From Papio anubis (taxonomy: Eukaryota > Chordata > Mammalia > Primates > Cercopithecidae), in the NCBI RefSeq assembly GCF_008728515.1, contig NC_044980.1, positions 29,962,290 to 30,026,289 of the forward strand: DNA of 64,000 nucleotides, written 5' to 3'. Within the stretch, counting starts at the first letter, position 1, and the number at the start of each line of letters is the position of its first letter. Positions 1 through 12,251 of this stretch are shown piece by piece. The position numbers and the translations under genes were made by a program. The notes beneath the pieces were generated by a model. That model saw only the letters and a list, made by a program, of their open reading frames with translations. It searched no databases and was not told the DNA's origin.

Positions 1-539
1 TTTATGATAAAAATTTTATCCAATGCCATCCTAGGGCAAAGTTTTCCAAATGTAAACTATATGTCAAAATAAGGCAGACATAAATCCTGTTTTGTTTCAT
101 AACTTCCTAAATAATTTAAACCAAAATATGTATGCTTTTAGAAAGGAGATGAAAATATTGCCATAGTTCACTTAGTAATATTTCAAACAGCATTCAATTT
201 ACTTTAGCTCTGAGGAATGAGATCTAAGACTAATAATATAAAATATAATCCCACTATATTTTTTGCTGGACAACAGAAATTCAGGAGAATTCATCTCTAC
301 AGTTCAAAATATCACTGTCTATGCTGTCAGCAAAGAGTTGTCTTTCTTTCTTTTTATATCTATCCAACTCCACCGCCAGAGCCCTGAATCCAAACATAAT
401 CCTGCATTTATTCTATTTTTTCCCAGGCTTCTCTTACTCGTCCTTTTTACCAGTTCCATTTCCTATGCTGTCAAAAAAGCATGAGTCTTTCATTTTAAGA
501 AGTCTTGTTTAAATCTTCCAAATCTATTATTGGATCTGG
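1..539. other. AT-rich sequence, nothing assigned
   Basis: AT-rich single-copy-looking sequence. The short open frames here have no recognisable domain and are spaced as expected by chance in AT-rich DNA. I see no RNA gene or simple repeat. Confidence 0.4.
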
Positions 540-960
540 TCTCTCAACTCAACCTCCTTGATATTTTTCTTTAGCATCTTTAAATCAATCCTGTCACCTC
601 TGCTAGATGAATCTTCCAAAAATGGCATTTTCATTATGCCACTTCCCTGATTTAAAACTGCGTTGGTACCATATCACCTATTGAATCTACTTTTAAGATT
701 CTAACTCTCCATTAACTAGACTTAAATTGTTCATCCTTTGTGCATTTCCACTGTGTCTCAGTATTAAGCCATTTGCTGTATTCTCCCAACAAATCTTGCC
801 AGTTTCTACCTCTCACTTTATGTTGCTTTTCCAAATAAGAAAGACCTACCTATTCCTTCCAGAAAAATCCAGCTCTATCCAGTCATTAAATTCCAGGTTA
901 GGAATTTTCTCTTATGGACTTGACTCTTGTGATCCACGCAATCTTCTCTGTCTGAAATTC
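540..960 (+). mobile_element. L2 LINE remnant
   Basis: This block follows the 3' part of the mammalian L2 LINE in order. It has a region resembling the L2 'cacttccctgatttaaaact' stretch near 640, then the segment that in L2 precedes the 3' end (near 770-880). It is heavily diverged and the ends are approximate. No intact coding sequence remains. The assignment is from motif order only; an L2 consensus alignment would settle it. Confidence 0.5.
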
Positions 961-1751
961 TACAGCAATTTTTGTTTAAGAAGCAACATGGAAAAGATAT
1001 ATTTTTAGTCAGATGAGTGAACATTAAACTTCTGTGCTTTTTGGCATTCTTCAAATCTCAATAAATATATAACCATCTTCGGTACCATCCACGATTAAGC
1101 TGGGTTACATGAAATCAATAAAGGCATATCTTTCAACAAGACTGAGTCTATTTCATATATAAACTATTCTTTTTATGTTTTTAATTGTTTTATTATTATC
1201 TTAGCTATTATCTAAACAGCTAAGTACTCTCTTGACACCAGCCTGTATATATAAATTAGGTATAATTATAAGATTTCATAAGAAATAAACTACTTTTGTA
1301 ATAACCTAGAAAAGGTCTATAGTTCATAGTAACAAGCCTTTGCAAACACATGCCAGGAAAAATCTTAGAAATTATAAAGCTATGGGAAATGCATGGAAAA
1401 ATATTGACTTTTCTCTTATCCTAAATGAAGTTTTCTTTGAAAACTTTTTTTTATTTTACAACAAACTACTTTAATTTTTTAAATAATATATAATTGTATT
1501 AAAGGATTATTATGCTCTGGCTTATACCTCTCTAACTTCAAACTTACAATGTAATCCTGATATGGGAAAAGTGGAAAGCACAAAAATAAAAGAATGTTAA
1601 TAGACTACAAAAGTATATTAATTTAGAATGCATTCCCTAAAAAATGCCAAGAGTGATCTCACTCACATAGAAAAACACATTATCTGTAGCATATGTGAAG
1701 TGGAAATTCATTAAATGTAAGGCATGTACTCAGCAATATTAATTTTATTTA
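961..1751. other. AT-rich sequence, nothing assigned
   Basis: AT-rich sequence between the L2 remnant and the MER2 transposon. I recognise no repeat family, gene or RNA in it. Confidence 0.4.
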
Positions 1752-2097
1752 CAGTCATGCCACGCTTAACGATAGGGAGACATTCTGTGAAATGCATCAT
1801 TAGGCAATTTCCTCATTGTGCAAACATCATAGAGTGTACTTACACCACCCTAGATGGTATAGCCTGCTGCAAACCTATGCTACATGTGTAGCCTTTTGCT
1901 TCTAGACTACACACCTGTACAGCATGTTACTGTACAGAATACTGTAGGCAACTGGAACATAAGGATAAGCATTTGTTTATCTAAACATATCTACACATAG
2001 AAAAGGTACAGTAAAATACTATATTATAATCTTACAGGACCACCTTTGTACATGAAGTCTGTCATTGACCAAAACATTTTTATGCCACACATGACTG
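1752..2097 (+). mobile_element. MER2 DNA transposon (Tigger/Tc1-mariner MITE)
   Basis: About 346 bp with terminal inverted repeats: it opens with CAGTCATGCCACGCTTAACG and closes with the complementary GCCACACATGACTG. The length equals that of a full MER2 non-autonomous Tigger-group element. The interior matches MER2 in order, including the 'catagagtgtacttacac' segment near 1830. The base pair before the left end is TA; the right flank reads CA, so the expected TA target duplication is decayed on one side. It has no coding capacity. Confidence 0.85.
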
Positions 2098-2227
2098 CAA
2101 TGCTTTTTAACACATATTGCTAAATATCACACTTGTAATTTATTGTTCAGAATCTGTTTTCCATACTAGACTATAAACCGTAAGAAAGTAGACATGTCTT
2201 TGTTGCTTAATAGTGTATTTTCACCAT

Positions 2228-2515
2228 CTAAAGCCACACTACCAATAGTCACTTGCCAAATGTGGCTATCACATGCTTGAAATCTGAATTGAATTGTACT
2301 GTAAATAAAATACACACTAAATGTTGAAGGCTTGCTTTTAAAAATTGCAGTATTTAAATAATGTTTACTTTTAAAGTGAAAATATTTTACATAGTGTGCT
2401 AAATAAAATCTATAAAAACTTAATTTACCGCTATCTTTTCTACTATTCTTCATATAGAAACTATAAAATTAAAAAATGCATATATGTGATTTGCATTATA
2501 TTTCTATTGGAAAAT
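2228..2515 (-). mobile_element. hAT-Charlie type MITE (MER1/MER3 group)
   Basis: The block carries the 'ccaaatgtggctatcacatg' motif near 2255, an AT-rich centre, and a right end 'gcattatatttctattgg' (2493-2510) typical of hAT-Charlie MITEs whose TIR ends in TATTGGACAGCG. The terminal bases of the TIR are eroded and the 8-bp target duplication is not visible. The family name is uncertain and the strand is the one I judge most likely. Confidence 0.55.
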
Positions 2516-2587
2516 ATTAATTTAAATTGTGCATAACCTGTTATAGACTTTGCACAAACTCCCTCATAGAATAAATGAACATATTTC

Positions 2588-2885
2588 TGCCGGGCGTGGT
2601 GGCTTATGTCTGTAATCCCAGCACTTTGGGAGGCCGAGGCGGGAGGATCACCTGAGGTCAGAAGTTTGAGACCAACCTGGTTAATATGGGAAAACCTTTT
2701 CTCTACTAAAAATACAAAAATTAGCTGGGTGTGGTGGCATGCACCTGTAGTCCCAGCTACTGGAGAGGCTGAGGCAGGAGGATTGGTTAAACCCAGGAGG
2801 TGGAGGTTGCAGTGAGCCGAGATCGCCCCACTGCACTCCTGCCTGGGCAACAGAGGGAGACTCCGTCAAAACAACAACAAAAAAA
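2588..2885 (+). mobile_element. AluS element with 20-bp target duplication
   Basis: Full-length dimeric Alu: left monomer, A-rich linker near 2710, right monomer, then an A-rich tail with ACAACAAC. It is flanked by a perfect 20-bp direct repeat AGAATAAATGAACATATTTC at 2568-2587 and 2886-2905, the signature of L1-mediated insertion. Subfamily AluS (Sx-like) is inferred from sequence character. Open frames of up to 129 codons on the opposite strand are products of the Alu sequence and not genes. Confidence 0.95.
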
Positions 2886-2905
2886 AGAATAAATGAACAT
2901 ATTTC

Positions 2906-4229
2906 ATAATATGTTAAAGTAGCTGTTTCATGCCACAATTAATTATTGTCAGTTTATAACACTAATTAAGACCATACTCTTTTAAAATTCTAGGAAATTT
3001 TCTGGAGAAATAATTTTTCTCTTTTATGTTCAATATAGCTGATTTTATTTTTCAACATACTACTACTGTTCACATTATCTATACCATGTAGTACAGGTAA
3101 ATTTTAGTTTCTTGATAGGATATGACACGGTAAAACATGGCTGTTTAAAAGAAAATCAAAATTTGCAATTTTTCTCATAAAACAAATGACATATTTCCTA
3201 CTTTACTTAAAATTGAATTACTATTTTCTCTGAATTGACAGGATGTTTTGACCTTGTTAAACCTTTTGGTGATACATACCATCATATTTAAAACAAATAT
3301 TTTACCAATGTTCTTTGAAATAGAGGCATGCTGCTATAATACCCCCCAGCAAAGGCCATCTGCCTCCTGTTTTGCAGATGCTTGCTCACTGTGGCACAAG
3401 TTCTTTACAAGAACCAGCCTATTTATCTAAGTTAGTACTTATGGGCAAGACCAAAGCTCTACTGAGTTGAATATTAAAGTTTAATAGAGCTTGGGAACAT
3501 CCAGTTTGAATATAATTAAATTAAGAGTTACAGTTAAAGCGCATTTTTGAGAGCATCGTATTACCATCTGGCTGTCCTCTACCTGAAGCTTTCGTGGTCT
3601 ATAAAATTGAGATATCGATCTTGATGACAAGGAATGATGGTGGATTCTGACAGAATACAAACACAAGATGAGTTTTTCAGCAGCACAAGAAAGTATGTTT
3701 TAAATAGCACTTTTTTTTTCCCCCAGAGAATTCTGTACCTGGCCCATGAAATCTCGCCCAACCCTCTTATGTCACAAATGAATCAACCGAATGACTTTGA
3801 GCGGTAAAGTGAGGGGCTCAAGGTCTCAGAGTAAAATCAACCAATTCTCTTCCCAGTAGTGCGCATGATCCTCCCCTTATTCTGAAATTATGTTGTAAGA
3901 TATGTCCATACTGACTGACTGAACCAGGGTTTACAAACAAGCTATCAAAATACCTCAAATCTGCCATATAAGGGAAATGATCAGGAGGGTGGACCACAAT
4001 TCCCTAAAATTAATAAGAACAGTGAACTAACTGATGGCATCCAGAAATATTAACGAATCACTTTTCAGTGTGGTCACTACCAGAAGTATCACTTTATCTT
4101 TTTACACTTGTGGGTACATATGCATTTTTTCTTCTGTATTTGTGTGTTTGTTCTAATTACAGACTAAAACCATATTAAAACTGACCATCCCAGGATCCTC
4201 TAACCTGAGCCACACCCTCTCTCCTCTGA
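2906..4229. other. AT-rich sequence, nothing assigned
   Basis: No repeat family, RNA gene or coding sequence recognised. Short open frames are isolated and lack any domain. Confidence 0.4.
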
Positions 4230-4299
4230 ACCCTTTGGAATAATCCTATCAGTGGTTTGGCATCTAGGGCTGTCTTATATGATTTTAAATGATTCAGAC

Positions 4300-4465
4300 A
4301 CTTCTCCTTTCCAGCTACATCATGATTGCAAGGGTCTTGAGTATAGTAACTATGTTTTATAAATTATTATAGTTCTAATAGACTCTCATCCGAGGTCTAA
4401 TGCTCAACAGAATACATTGTGCCTATTAGACAATTAATAGATGCCTATTGATTGACTGTTAGGGT
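4300..4465 (+). mobile_element. Possible L2 3'-end remnant
   Basis: The order of a 'ctatgttttataaatt' stretch, a 'tgcctattagac' stretch and a terminal 'aattaatagatgcctattga' resembles the L2 3' end (total-tissue 'cagtgcctggcacatagtagg' region). It is strongly diverged, so the call is tentative. Confidence 0.35.
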
Positions 4466-4684
4466 TGTCTCTCTTCATTGGGTTTGTGAGGATGAGGTTA
4501 ATATGTCCCAGATGCGGAAGGAAAGACTAGAATAGAAGGAATTAGCAACTGGTAATACCTATCGTTGATCATGTGTCATAGGGACCTCTGACTGAATACA
4601 GACACGAAGGGGTCAAGCCATTTCCAAGCTAGGACTCTATAATGTCTGTACAGTCTCTCTGGCCTCACATGTCTGCACTGTTTT

Positions 4685-4935
4685 TCTGGATTAGAGGTCA
4701 GAGCACTTTACAGACAATGTCATATTTACCTTTATGGTATTCTCTGACAGTTGAGAAGGGGCTAATGCTTAGCCTATTTCCCTCTATTGCCACAGGGAAA
4801 AATACAAGCAAAGAGCGTCTGAATCATTTATACAGCACCGCACCATAAGGCAATGAAAGAGGCAGGTGCAGGTCTCAGATGGTTGTCTAAGTCCAAATTC
4901 CACGCTCTATCTGCTAGATAATCCTGCCTTCCCTC
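4685..4935 (-). mobile_element. MIR SINE remnant
   Basis: The segment follows the reverse complement of MIR: a 'gagcactttacagacaatgtc' core near 4697, the 'tatttccctctattgccaca' segment near 4770, and a closing 'cgctctatctgctagataat' near 4903. The match is old and imperfect. Confidence 0.5.
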
Positions 4936-6658
4936 TCAATAGAATATTTCCCTAGATAGTTCCTGAAACATTTATAGCAGAAGGCTGCAGAGTGACTGTT
5001 ATAGAAGTTTGTGGAAAACTTCCAGGCATCTAAAAATGTAAGAAACAGCCACATTTCACTTTGGGTATTCACATTTGAGAAATGATGTGGTTTTTTATTT
5101 CCCCTTCCCTCAAATATTCAAAAGTTTGATCTAAGGCAAAAGTTTTACTATTCTGCCCTAAACTGGAGGAATGAAAACATCCATGAATTTTCATCAGTTT
5201 GCTGTAGGCAGAAATTTGCTAGTTTGCAGGAAAATGGCTTAAAAATCGAAGCTGAGATGAAATACTTGAACTTCTTACGTGAGCCTATGAAAGTAATATT
5301 TTTCTTTATCAGCTGATATGAAGCTTTGCACAACCCTACATTACTTCAGTATAAAAATGGCTTTTCCTGTCTAAAATGTCACAAAACTATTTGGATTTTT
5401 AGAACACATTCATAAAAGGATTCTCGTCCCCTTAATTTTGGCATATGCCATCATTTTCCTTTTATTCTTTATCTATTCCCATATTTAACAGAAAATTCCT
5501 GTAACTAACTTCCTTTAACCTTCACTGTAAGGTACACATGTGTGATGAGTGGAAAATGGGATAAAATTGGAGAACTTTTTCTTTCTCAGAGTGTGAAAAG
5601 CATGCAAAGACAGAAATTTGCCTTCTACCTAGAAGGAAACTGTGATCATATTGAACGTAGTAGATGCTACTATGTTCTACTAGGCTCTAGTAAGTACAGC
5701 CGTCTGACTCAGTTGCCACGGGAAACATATCTACTGAGTCTGTGTTTTCCTGAATATCAGCTGCACTGTGATGATAACACGGCACTCACATAGGCCATTT
5801 GGTTGTCAGTTATAATCACCAGAGGCAAAGTCACTTATGCAGTGATATGCTACTGCCACCAATGGCACCAGAAAAATCCATTTGATGACACTTTGGTCTG
5901 ACTATTTCTTTATCACACCCAGCTGGTGAGTCAGTTTTACCTCTATGGCATGCATCTAATCAAAGCCACTTCTCGAAAATATTTTTATTGCAGATCAATA
6001 AATATTTTTGGAGGCATCAATTACCTGAAAGCTGCTATAATATATGCTATAAAATATTTATGCTAATAATACCATTAGTAATGTAAACATGAATTTATAG
6101 ATCCATCCAATCACAGGCATCTATTTGTTTAAAAAATTAGTTTGCATTATAAGATGTGTGTTTCCTGTTCAAAGGACTTATGAAGTACTCAATAATCCTT
6201 TCACTAATATTCTTCTGCAAACCATTTTGTAAGCTTTCTTAATTGTTAGAATTTAAAGCCAACTAAAACACTAAACAAAGTGAACATATCAGAATGTTGG
6301 AGTGAGTGGAGGCCTTGACTTTCACTGCTTTCTGCTTATACATATCTCTACATCACTTTCTAATATAGATTGTGCCTCAGAAATACTCTTTTGTCAGAAG
6401 GGCTTAGGTTTTGAGAGGTTTTTCAATAGTAATTCTGTACATCTTCACATTTTATTGTTAGCTAATCTTTCCTGTCTTATTTTAAGTAAGAAAGAATTGA
6501 AAGGTTGCTGAGTGGATTAGGAGCACAGGTTATCATTAGTGAATGAAGGAAAGCCAATTGGTATACATAAGAAGCAAGAAATACTTATGGCTTCATTAGT
6601 ATGACAATTCCGTGTACACTTTACTTAAACTCCATGAATTGACTCGTGCCATCACGCA
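4936..6658. other. Sequence with nothing assigned
   Basis: About 1.7 kb of AT-rich DNA. An 83-codon open frame at 5542-5793 has no recognisable domain and no upstream promoter or splice context I can support. I see no repeats that I can name. Confidence 0.4.
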
Positions 6659-7135
6659 TGTGCTACTGCAGTTTCTCAGAAAAGCAGATGCCAAGACAGG
6701 ATTAGATGGGCAAAAGATTTATTAGGGAAAATGTCTATGAGGGAAAATTGGGAGAGAACCAGGAGAGCCTTGGAGAGCTCTCAAAGATGCTCATCTGACC
6801 CTTGTGGAGGACAGAGGAAGAGAGGATTGAGTGGAAGAAGGCAGTTCTAAGAAAGTCTCTCAAGGTCAATGGCCAGTGGGAAGGATTTGAGCCAAATGAC
6901 CCATCAGAGGATTCCCCCATCTTCCAGGAATGACCTACCCTGCGGCTGCTGCTCTCAGTAAGCAAATGCTGAGGAAAGCAATGAGAGAAGCCTTGGTACA
7001 ATAGTGGTGATGAATTTCAGAGCTCAGCAGTTACAGTCCTTGCTTAATTATACTCCATCAGTTGGAACTCTGAAAGGCACAATTTGATGGTTGCTATAGT
7101 CTACCTCTTGTATCACTTAAATTTACTTCACCACA
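6659..7135 (-). repeat. 3' LTR of the ERVL element
   Basis: Pairs with 13145-13500: both read 'caagacaggattagatg'-like sequence, then 'gtattaggg'-like, then a segment of shared 'ggagag.acc.ggagag' text. On the minus strand a polyadenylation hexamer AATAAA lies at 6718-6723, and the LTR 3' edge reads as complement of TGTGCT at 6659. The LTR 5' edge (near 7135) is approximate because the two copies diverge there. Confidence 0.65.
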
Positions 7136-7179
7136 CAGGGTGTGGGAGTGGCTCCTCCATGGGCCTCTCTCCTTGACAA

Positions 7180-7832
7180 GAAACTCAGACAGAAGAGGTA
7201 ATTTTGATGCAACTGATCTCAGGACCACAACTGATATTCAAATTCTCCCTTCTCTAACATGCATCCAAAATTCCCTTCACACTCTGTGATCGCCAGTGCA
7301 GGTTGTTAGTGCTATACCCTGTAGTGTGATCCAAACCTTCATTTCTGGAGGTCTGTATTCTTGGTAATCATACTCTTCTCAGGCAGGGTTGCTGCGTATG
7401 ATCATTGACATTTAGAACGGGGCAAGTGGGAACTAGGAGGTGCTCACATGAGTCACTGGAATTCCATACACTGTCCTCATCACTTCTATTATATCAGAAA
7501 TAGCCGATGTCCCCATGCTGATAAAGGTCAATTGCCTCTGCCCAGAATGATGATTTCTTTTCTATCTTGGTGGTTTCTGGACCCCAGGGGTCCATAGTGT
7601 CTAGGCAGTAACTGTAACATGTATTTCAAAGGGACCTCTCTGTGTACCATTGCAAGAGAATGTCCACTTTTCTTACAAGGACCTCCAACTCTGCAAAACC
7701 CAAAGTGGCAGAGTACAGTGGAACAAAATTCCAGAGCGGGTAATTGCTAGTGGTGGTAAGTGAAGGATGTGCCTGCTTCCACTCTGTGGCTCCTGGATCC
7801 ACATATTCTTCCCATGGGGGACACAGCATCAC
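7180..7832 (-). pseudogene. ERVL pol 3' region remnant
   Basis: Minus-strand translation of 7626-7832 and of the broken frames down to about 7180 resembles the region downstream of integrase in ERVL-class pol, where a dUTPase domain lies. A short conserved-looking stretch (MKVW) is readable in the broken frame near 7.33 kb. Stops and frameshifts interrupt it, so no product is expected. The dUTPase attribution is from position and family knowledge; I did not verify its active-site motifs. Confidence 0.5.
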
Positions 7833-7866
7833 ATAAATGTCTCTGAGTTAATGCATACACTATATT

Positions 7867-8280
7867 CTAAGGATTGCTCCCCATAATTTCAAAGTGTTGC
7901 TTTAAGGCTGACATTTGAGCTGGGGTTTTAAAAGCTGTTCCAGAGTTCTGGCCAGTCCTAGATGGTGCAGAAGGTGACATAGCCATTGGATGCCATGGTT
8001 GTCTGACCTTTACCTCACCTCTTTCATTGTAAAGGATGCCCACTTCTTGGATGTTATGTTGTGTGGGATTCCTTGCCTGTGGATCAGGCATTCTGTGAAG
8101 CCCCACATGGTAGGGTTAGCTGAGACTATGACGATACAAAAGTCAAGCTTATGTATAGAATAGGCATCTATCCTTGAGAACAAACTACCGGCCTTTCCAT
8201 GATAGAAGGGGCCCAATGTAGTCAGCTTGGTGGCAAGTGGCTGTTTGGTCCCCTCAAAAAATAATGCCACACTGGAGTCT
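7867..8280 (-). pseudogene. ERVL integrase remnant
   Basis: Minus-strand frame 8270-8010 carries a segment (residues about 60-86, with GIPHNI followed by FTMKEVR) that matches the part of retroviral integrase containing the second catalytic aspartate, in the ERVL style. At the site where the family has the acidic residue the sequence has been altered to lysines (SKKW), and the frame shifts into 8106-7867. Integrase normally joins the retroviral DNA to the host chromosome; this copy is dead. Confidence 0.65.
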
Positions 8281-9188
8281 CAGTAGTCAGTCATGTCTCA
8301 TTGACAGGCCAGGCATTCAGAGACAACAGTAGCTTGATTAGCTTCAGTAGGTAGGTAAGCTTGGTGTGCTGTTGAGCCCCTATGTAGACTCTGCCTTTGC
8401 CAACATGGCCACTCTACATGTACCGAACATGCCAAATCTGGAATGGCTGATAATGAAGTCCAGTTAGTGTCAACCAGCTGAGTTATATTTGTTACTTTGT
8501 TGTTCAGTGTCTATGGTAGACATAGCTATTGTGCATTAATGTGTAAAACAAAAAATGTTTACAATGTGTGCTGAGTTTCATATGTTCAACACCATGCTAC
8601 TACTCTAAACCTCCCAGTCTCTGATACTCAGTCCTTTTCCTTCCAGACCCCTGGCAAAATGTCCACACCATTGACCACTGTCCAGGAATATCAAGGTTAT
8701 TCTACATTCCACACAAAGTCAATGACTAGGTACACTGTTCATGATTTTATCCATTGAGAAGGTTTCCTTTCTATGCAATTTTTCAATGGCTGGAATGAAG
8801 GAGTATCCATTCTTGGATTGCATTCCAAGACAGGAAATACAAATACAAAGCAAGTTGGCCTCCCCACGCTCCATCCCCTGTTTCGTCTGGTAATACGGGA
8901 TACACCATAGGACAATAAGAGTGAGCCAGAGGAAGGGCACTTGCACAACTCTAGTGAGTGACATGGAGGTCTGGGCTACCTGGTCAGTGGATTGCTAATG
9001 CTCTCTGTCCCTCCACCAGTTTAATCACAAACATAACAATTTTATTTTAGTATGAACCGCTCCATACTAATGGGATGTGAAACTTTGTGACTTGGTGAAT
9101 CTGACAGAATTCAGTTCATAATGGGCAGTTCTGGATGCATTGCTACTTGGTATTGCACGTTCAAGCTTAGCATCTCCACCAGGGCCCC
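8281..9188 (-). pseudogene. ERVL RNase H/linker region remnant
   Basis: This 0.9-kb interval lies between the reverse transcriptase and integrase remnants, where RNase H and the integrase N-terminus sit in a retrovirus. Several short minus-strand frames (for example 8719-8964) are present, but I could not confirm RNase H catalytic residues. Assigned by position. Confidence 0.4.
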
Positions 9189-9540
9189 TCAACACAGCAG
9201 GAGTTGTTTTCTCAAAGGGGTACATTTTCTTGACTCAAGTGACATGGACTTGAATCCCAATAGCAAGTAGCGAATCTCCAACCAGAGTTTACCATAAGTT
9301 CCATACTGCATCTTTTTCACCACTGATACATTCAACACCAAAACGTCTGTCAGATGTTGAAGCATAGGTCTTCGAGTTTTCATATGATTCATCTCCCACT
9401 CCTTGGAGTGCATGTGTCTTCCAGTTTGCAGCATAGTAGCCACATTGTGCATTTCCTGTCCGATCAACATGTCATCCATGTAATGGATCAATGTGCTTCT
9501 GTGGAATACCTCAGCCACATGATGGAGATAGGAGAGTAAA
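9189..9540 (-). pseudogene. ERVL reverse transcriptase remnant
   Basis: The minus-strand frame 9518-9189 (109 codons) contains HYMDDMLIG, the reverse transcriptase catalytic YxDD box, at residues 12-20; the YMDD codons are 9482-9471. The residues after it (spacing to a WEMN motif) follow the ERVL class. Upstream palm and fingers segments are frameshifted or lost, so only the catalytic box and part of the thumb-side region survive. Reverse transcriptase copies retroviral RNA into DNA; this fragment cannot be functional. Confidence 0.8.
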
Positions 9541-9879
9541 AACAGAGTTCACATAGACCTGAGGCAGAATTGTGGAGGAATATTATTGTCCACCCCATGT
9601 GAGTACCTAATTCTGCTCCAATCACATCATGAAGACAATCAACCGCTAATAATGATATTCCAAACTGAATGAAAGTAAATGAGTGCTAGAGTTTGCCAGG
9701 AGATATTGAAAGCTGACACATCTCTGTCCCAGGAAAAGCCTTTTTATTTTAGTATTTCCATGTTCAATTAGTTATATTACTTCCTCCATGTAGGTAGCAT
9801 GGCACCATCCCCTCCCCAAAGAGTTTTTTAATCAAGATTAGCTCATAGGATGGTTTCAGTTGTGCCTTAACCTATTGTC
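9541..9879 (-). pseudogene. ERVL pol upstream part, degraded
   Basis: Interior of the ERVL element between the reverse transcriptase box and the nested LTR. Translation on the minus strand gives only short broken stretches. No protease motif could be confirmed. Confidence 0.35.
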
Positions 9880-10719
9880 CTCAGATTTTTGTGATCAAAT
9901 GTGGAAGGTTTTTCCCACACACTGAGCAATGGACACCAGCTGGGTGTCCTCTACTTCAATTCAATTCTGATGCTTTCTCCCTGAACAGGTTGAGGGCTTA
10001 GCCTCCAAGATGACACCCCCTCAATACCAGTCACAAGTCTGGGCCTCCAGAACTTCTGACTGACTAGCTTCAAGTTGGGGTTCCCATGACCAACCCCCAA
10101 TTTGAGTTCGATTAATCTGCTACAGAAGTTCACAGAACTCAAGGGAAACTTACTTACATTTATCAGTTTACCATAAAGGATATTACAGAGGATGCAGATG
10201 AAGACACATGTAGGGTGAGGATTGGGAGAAGGGACACAAGTTTCCATGCCCTCCCTGGATGCACCACCCTCCGGGAACCTCCATGTGTTCAGCTATCCAG
10301 AAGCTCTCTGAACACTTTCCTTTTAGATTTTTACAGAGGCTTCAGAACATAGGCATGATTGACAAGCATGTAGAAACCTGATTGGATAAAATGGGTATGA
10401 TCCCAACAGGCTGGAGAAACTCAGCAAGGCCTCTCTGTTCAGAGTCTTCTTCACCTCTCTGTGCAGCTTTTCTCCTTCCAGAGTATAGATCAGGACTCTC
10501 TCTGGAATGAGGGCCTTTTGATTCACAATCAAATTAGGTCCCTGCCTTGGGCCAGTAAAAAGAGGACAGAAGATCGGACGGGGAGATTATGTTTCCTGAA
10601 GCCTTCTCCTGAGGCCTGAAGCACCCCAACACTATAACAAAAGACTGTGACAAGGGCTAAGGGAGATATAAGCCAGGAACCATGGATGAAAACTATACAT
10701 ATAAAACCATAATATCCCA
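9880..10719 (-). mobile_element. Solo LTR nested in the ERVL element
   Basis: About 840 bp. Its minus-strand text begins TGGGATATTATGG (complement of 10707-10719), contains a block with the ordered features of a retroviral LTR I recognise as an ERV LTR (family not named), including 'cacgtgttcagctatcc'-type sequence at about 10283-10301 and the 'gatgagttc'-type stretch at 10105-10140, and ends near the 'ttcccacacactgag' sequence at 9912-9926. No interior retroviral genes accompany it, and I could not find a target duplication. The left end is approximate. Confidence 0.6.
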
Positions 10720-11571
10720 GCCATCTTCACCATTCCGTGTGGGCCAAGCTCCTTTGTCTGTTCATTTGACTAGAATAATTGTGGCCTCTAGGTATCTGGT
10801 GTTTAAGCTGTCCTACCCGGCCTCTGAAGGCTGTGTTAGTTTCTCCTACCATTAGCACTGGGCTGCAGAGGAGGCCTCTACTGAACTTTTTGATGATGCT
10901 AGTGCCTCTCTCACTGGCATGTTGACGTGGAGAATGATGTGACCTCTGGGCTTCCTATGGAGCATAATCATCTGCTGGGTCTTCTGGCCTCACATGATGT
11001 ATCCACTCCAGCACACCTGCTTCCCAGCCTCTTTATTCCTGCCCTGAACATTTCACAAAGCAACTCAGGCTTTTCTATTTCACTTAGTGCTGGAGGCCAT
11101 CATTTTTTTTTTCAGGCCTCCAAGAGCCACCCCACCAGCAAGTTTACCCCATCTCCTAAGATCCAACTATAACGTGCCTTGTTCTGAGAAAATTAATGGC
11201 CCCACATCAAGAATACTTGCTTAGACGGTCTTACATTCTGGCCTCTTTGATCAAAAGCCTTTAAAATCACCTTTTAGGGATGTACTCCTGGCTTAATGAT
11301 AGCTAATTCTTTCAACTTTTTCAGTGTATGTAGTTTTTTTCCTTCTTTAGAAGGTCCAGTGTGGTTATTCTGGTAGTTAACACTAATTTTCATGCTGCAT
11401 ACAGAAGTGGATAAGGGTGCTGCTTCTGGGGGCACCACCTGTTTCCTTAGAGAAGAGTGGCCTCTGCGGGGTGTTTCAATACAGAGAAAGTAACAGGTCT
11501 CTCTAAGGGACAGTAATGCGCCTCTGGAGCCCAGAGGGTTAATGGGAAATTTCAGAGGCAATATCCTCAGG
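10720..11571 (-). pseudogene. ERVL interior (gag side), degraded
   Basis: Lies between the nested LTR and the nested MaLR inside the ERVL element, on the side where gag would be expected in minus orientation. Only short broken frames remain (for example 95 codons at 11274-11561). Assigned by position; no gag motif confirmed. Confidence 0.4.
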
Positions 11572-11576
11572 GCATC

Positions 11577-11755
11577 TGATATGATTTGGCTGTGTCCCCA
11601 CCGAAATCTTATCTTGAACTGTAGCCCACATAGTCCCCATGTGTCTTGAGAAGGACCCAGTGAGAGGTAACTGAGTCATGGGGGCAGCTTTTTCCTGTGC
11701 TGTTCTTGTGATAGTAAGTCTCACAAGACCTGATGATTTTATAAAAGGGCCACTG
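11577..11755 (+). repeat. MaLR 5' LTR (truncated)
   Basis: First half of a THE1/MST-type LTR, aligned with 12252-12420 of the 3' copy. It runs to the 'ttttataaaagggc' segment near 11740, which is the TATA-like region in this LTR family, and then jumps into interior sequence. Confidence 0.85.
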
Positions 11756-12251
11756 ACAGCTTGCACTGTGCACCTAGAAAAACAGAAAACACTCAACGCC
11801 AGCCCATGAAAGCAGCCAGGAGTGGGGCTGTACCCTGCAAAGCCACAGGCAGGAGCTGCCCAAGGTCGTGGAGCCCACTTCTTGCATCAGTGTGACCTGG
11901 AGGTGAGACATGGAGTCAAAGGAGATTTTCGGAGCTTTAAGATTGAATTACTGCCTCGTTGGATTTCAGACTTGCGTGGGGCCTGTAGGCCCTTTGTTTT
12001 GGCCAATTTCTCACATTTAGAATGTGTGTATTTATGCAATGCCTGCACCTCTATTGTATCCAGGAAATAACCAGCTGGCTTTTGATTTTACAGACTCATA
12101 GGCAGAAAGATTTGCCTTGTCTCAGATGAGACTTTAGACTTGGACTTTTGAGTTAATGTTGGAAAGATTTAAGACTTTGTGGGACTCTTGGGAAGGCATG
12201 ATTGTGTTTTGAAATGTGAGGACATGAGATATGGGAGGGGCAGGGGTAGAA

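Noticed and set aside
2461..2850. 129-codon frame and overlapping 69- and 85-codon frames
   Set aside because: They lie on the AluS at 2588-2885 and are translations of Alu sequence.
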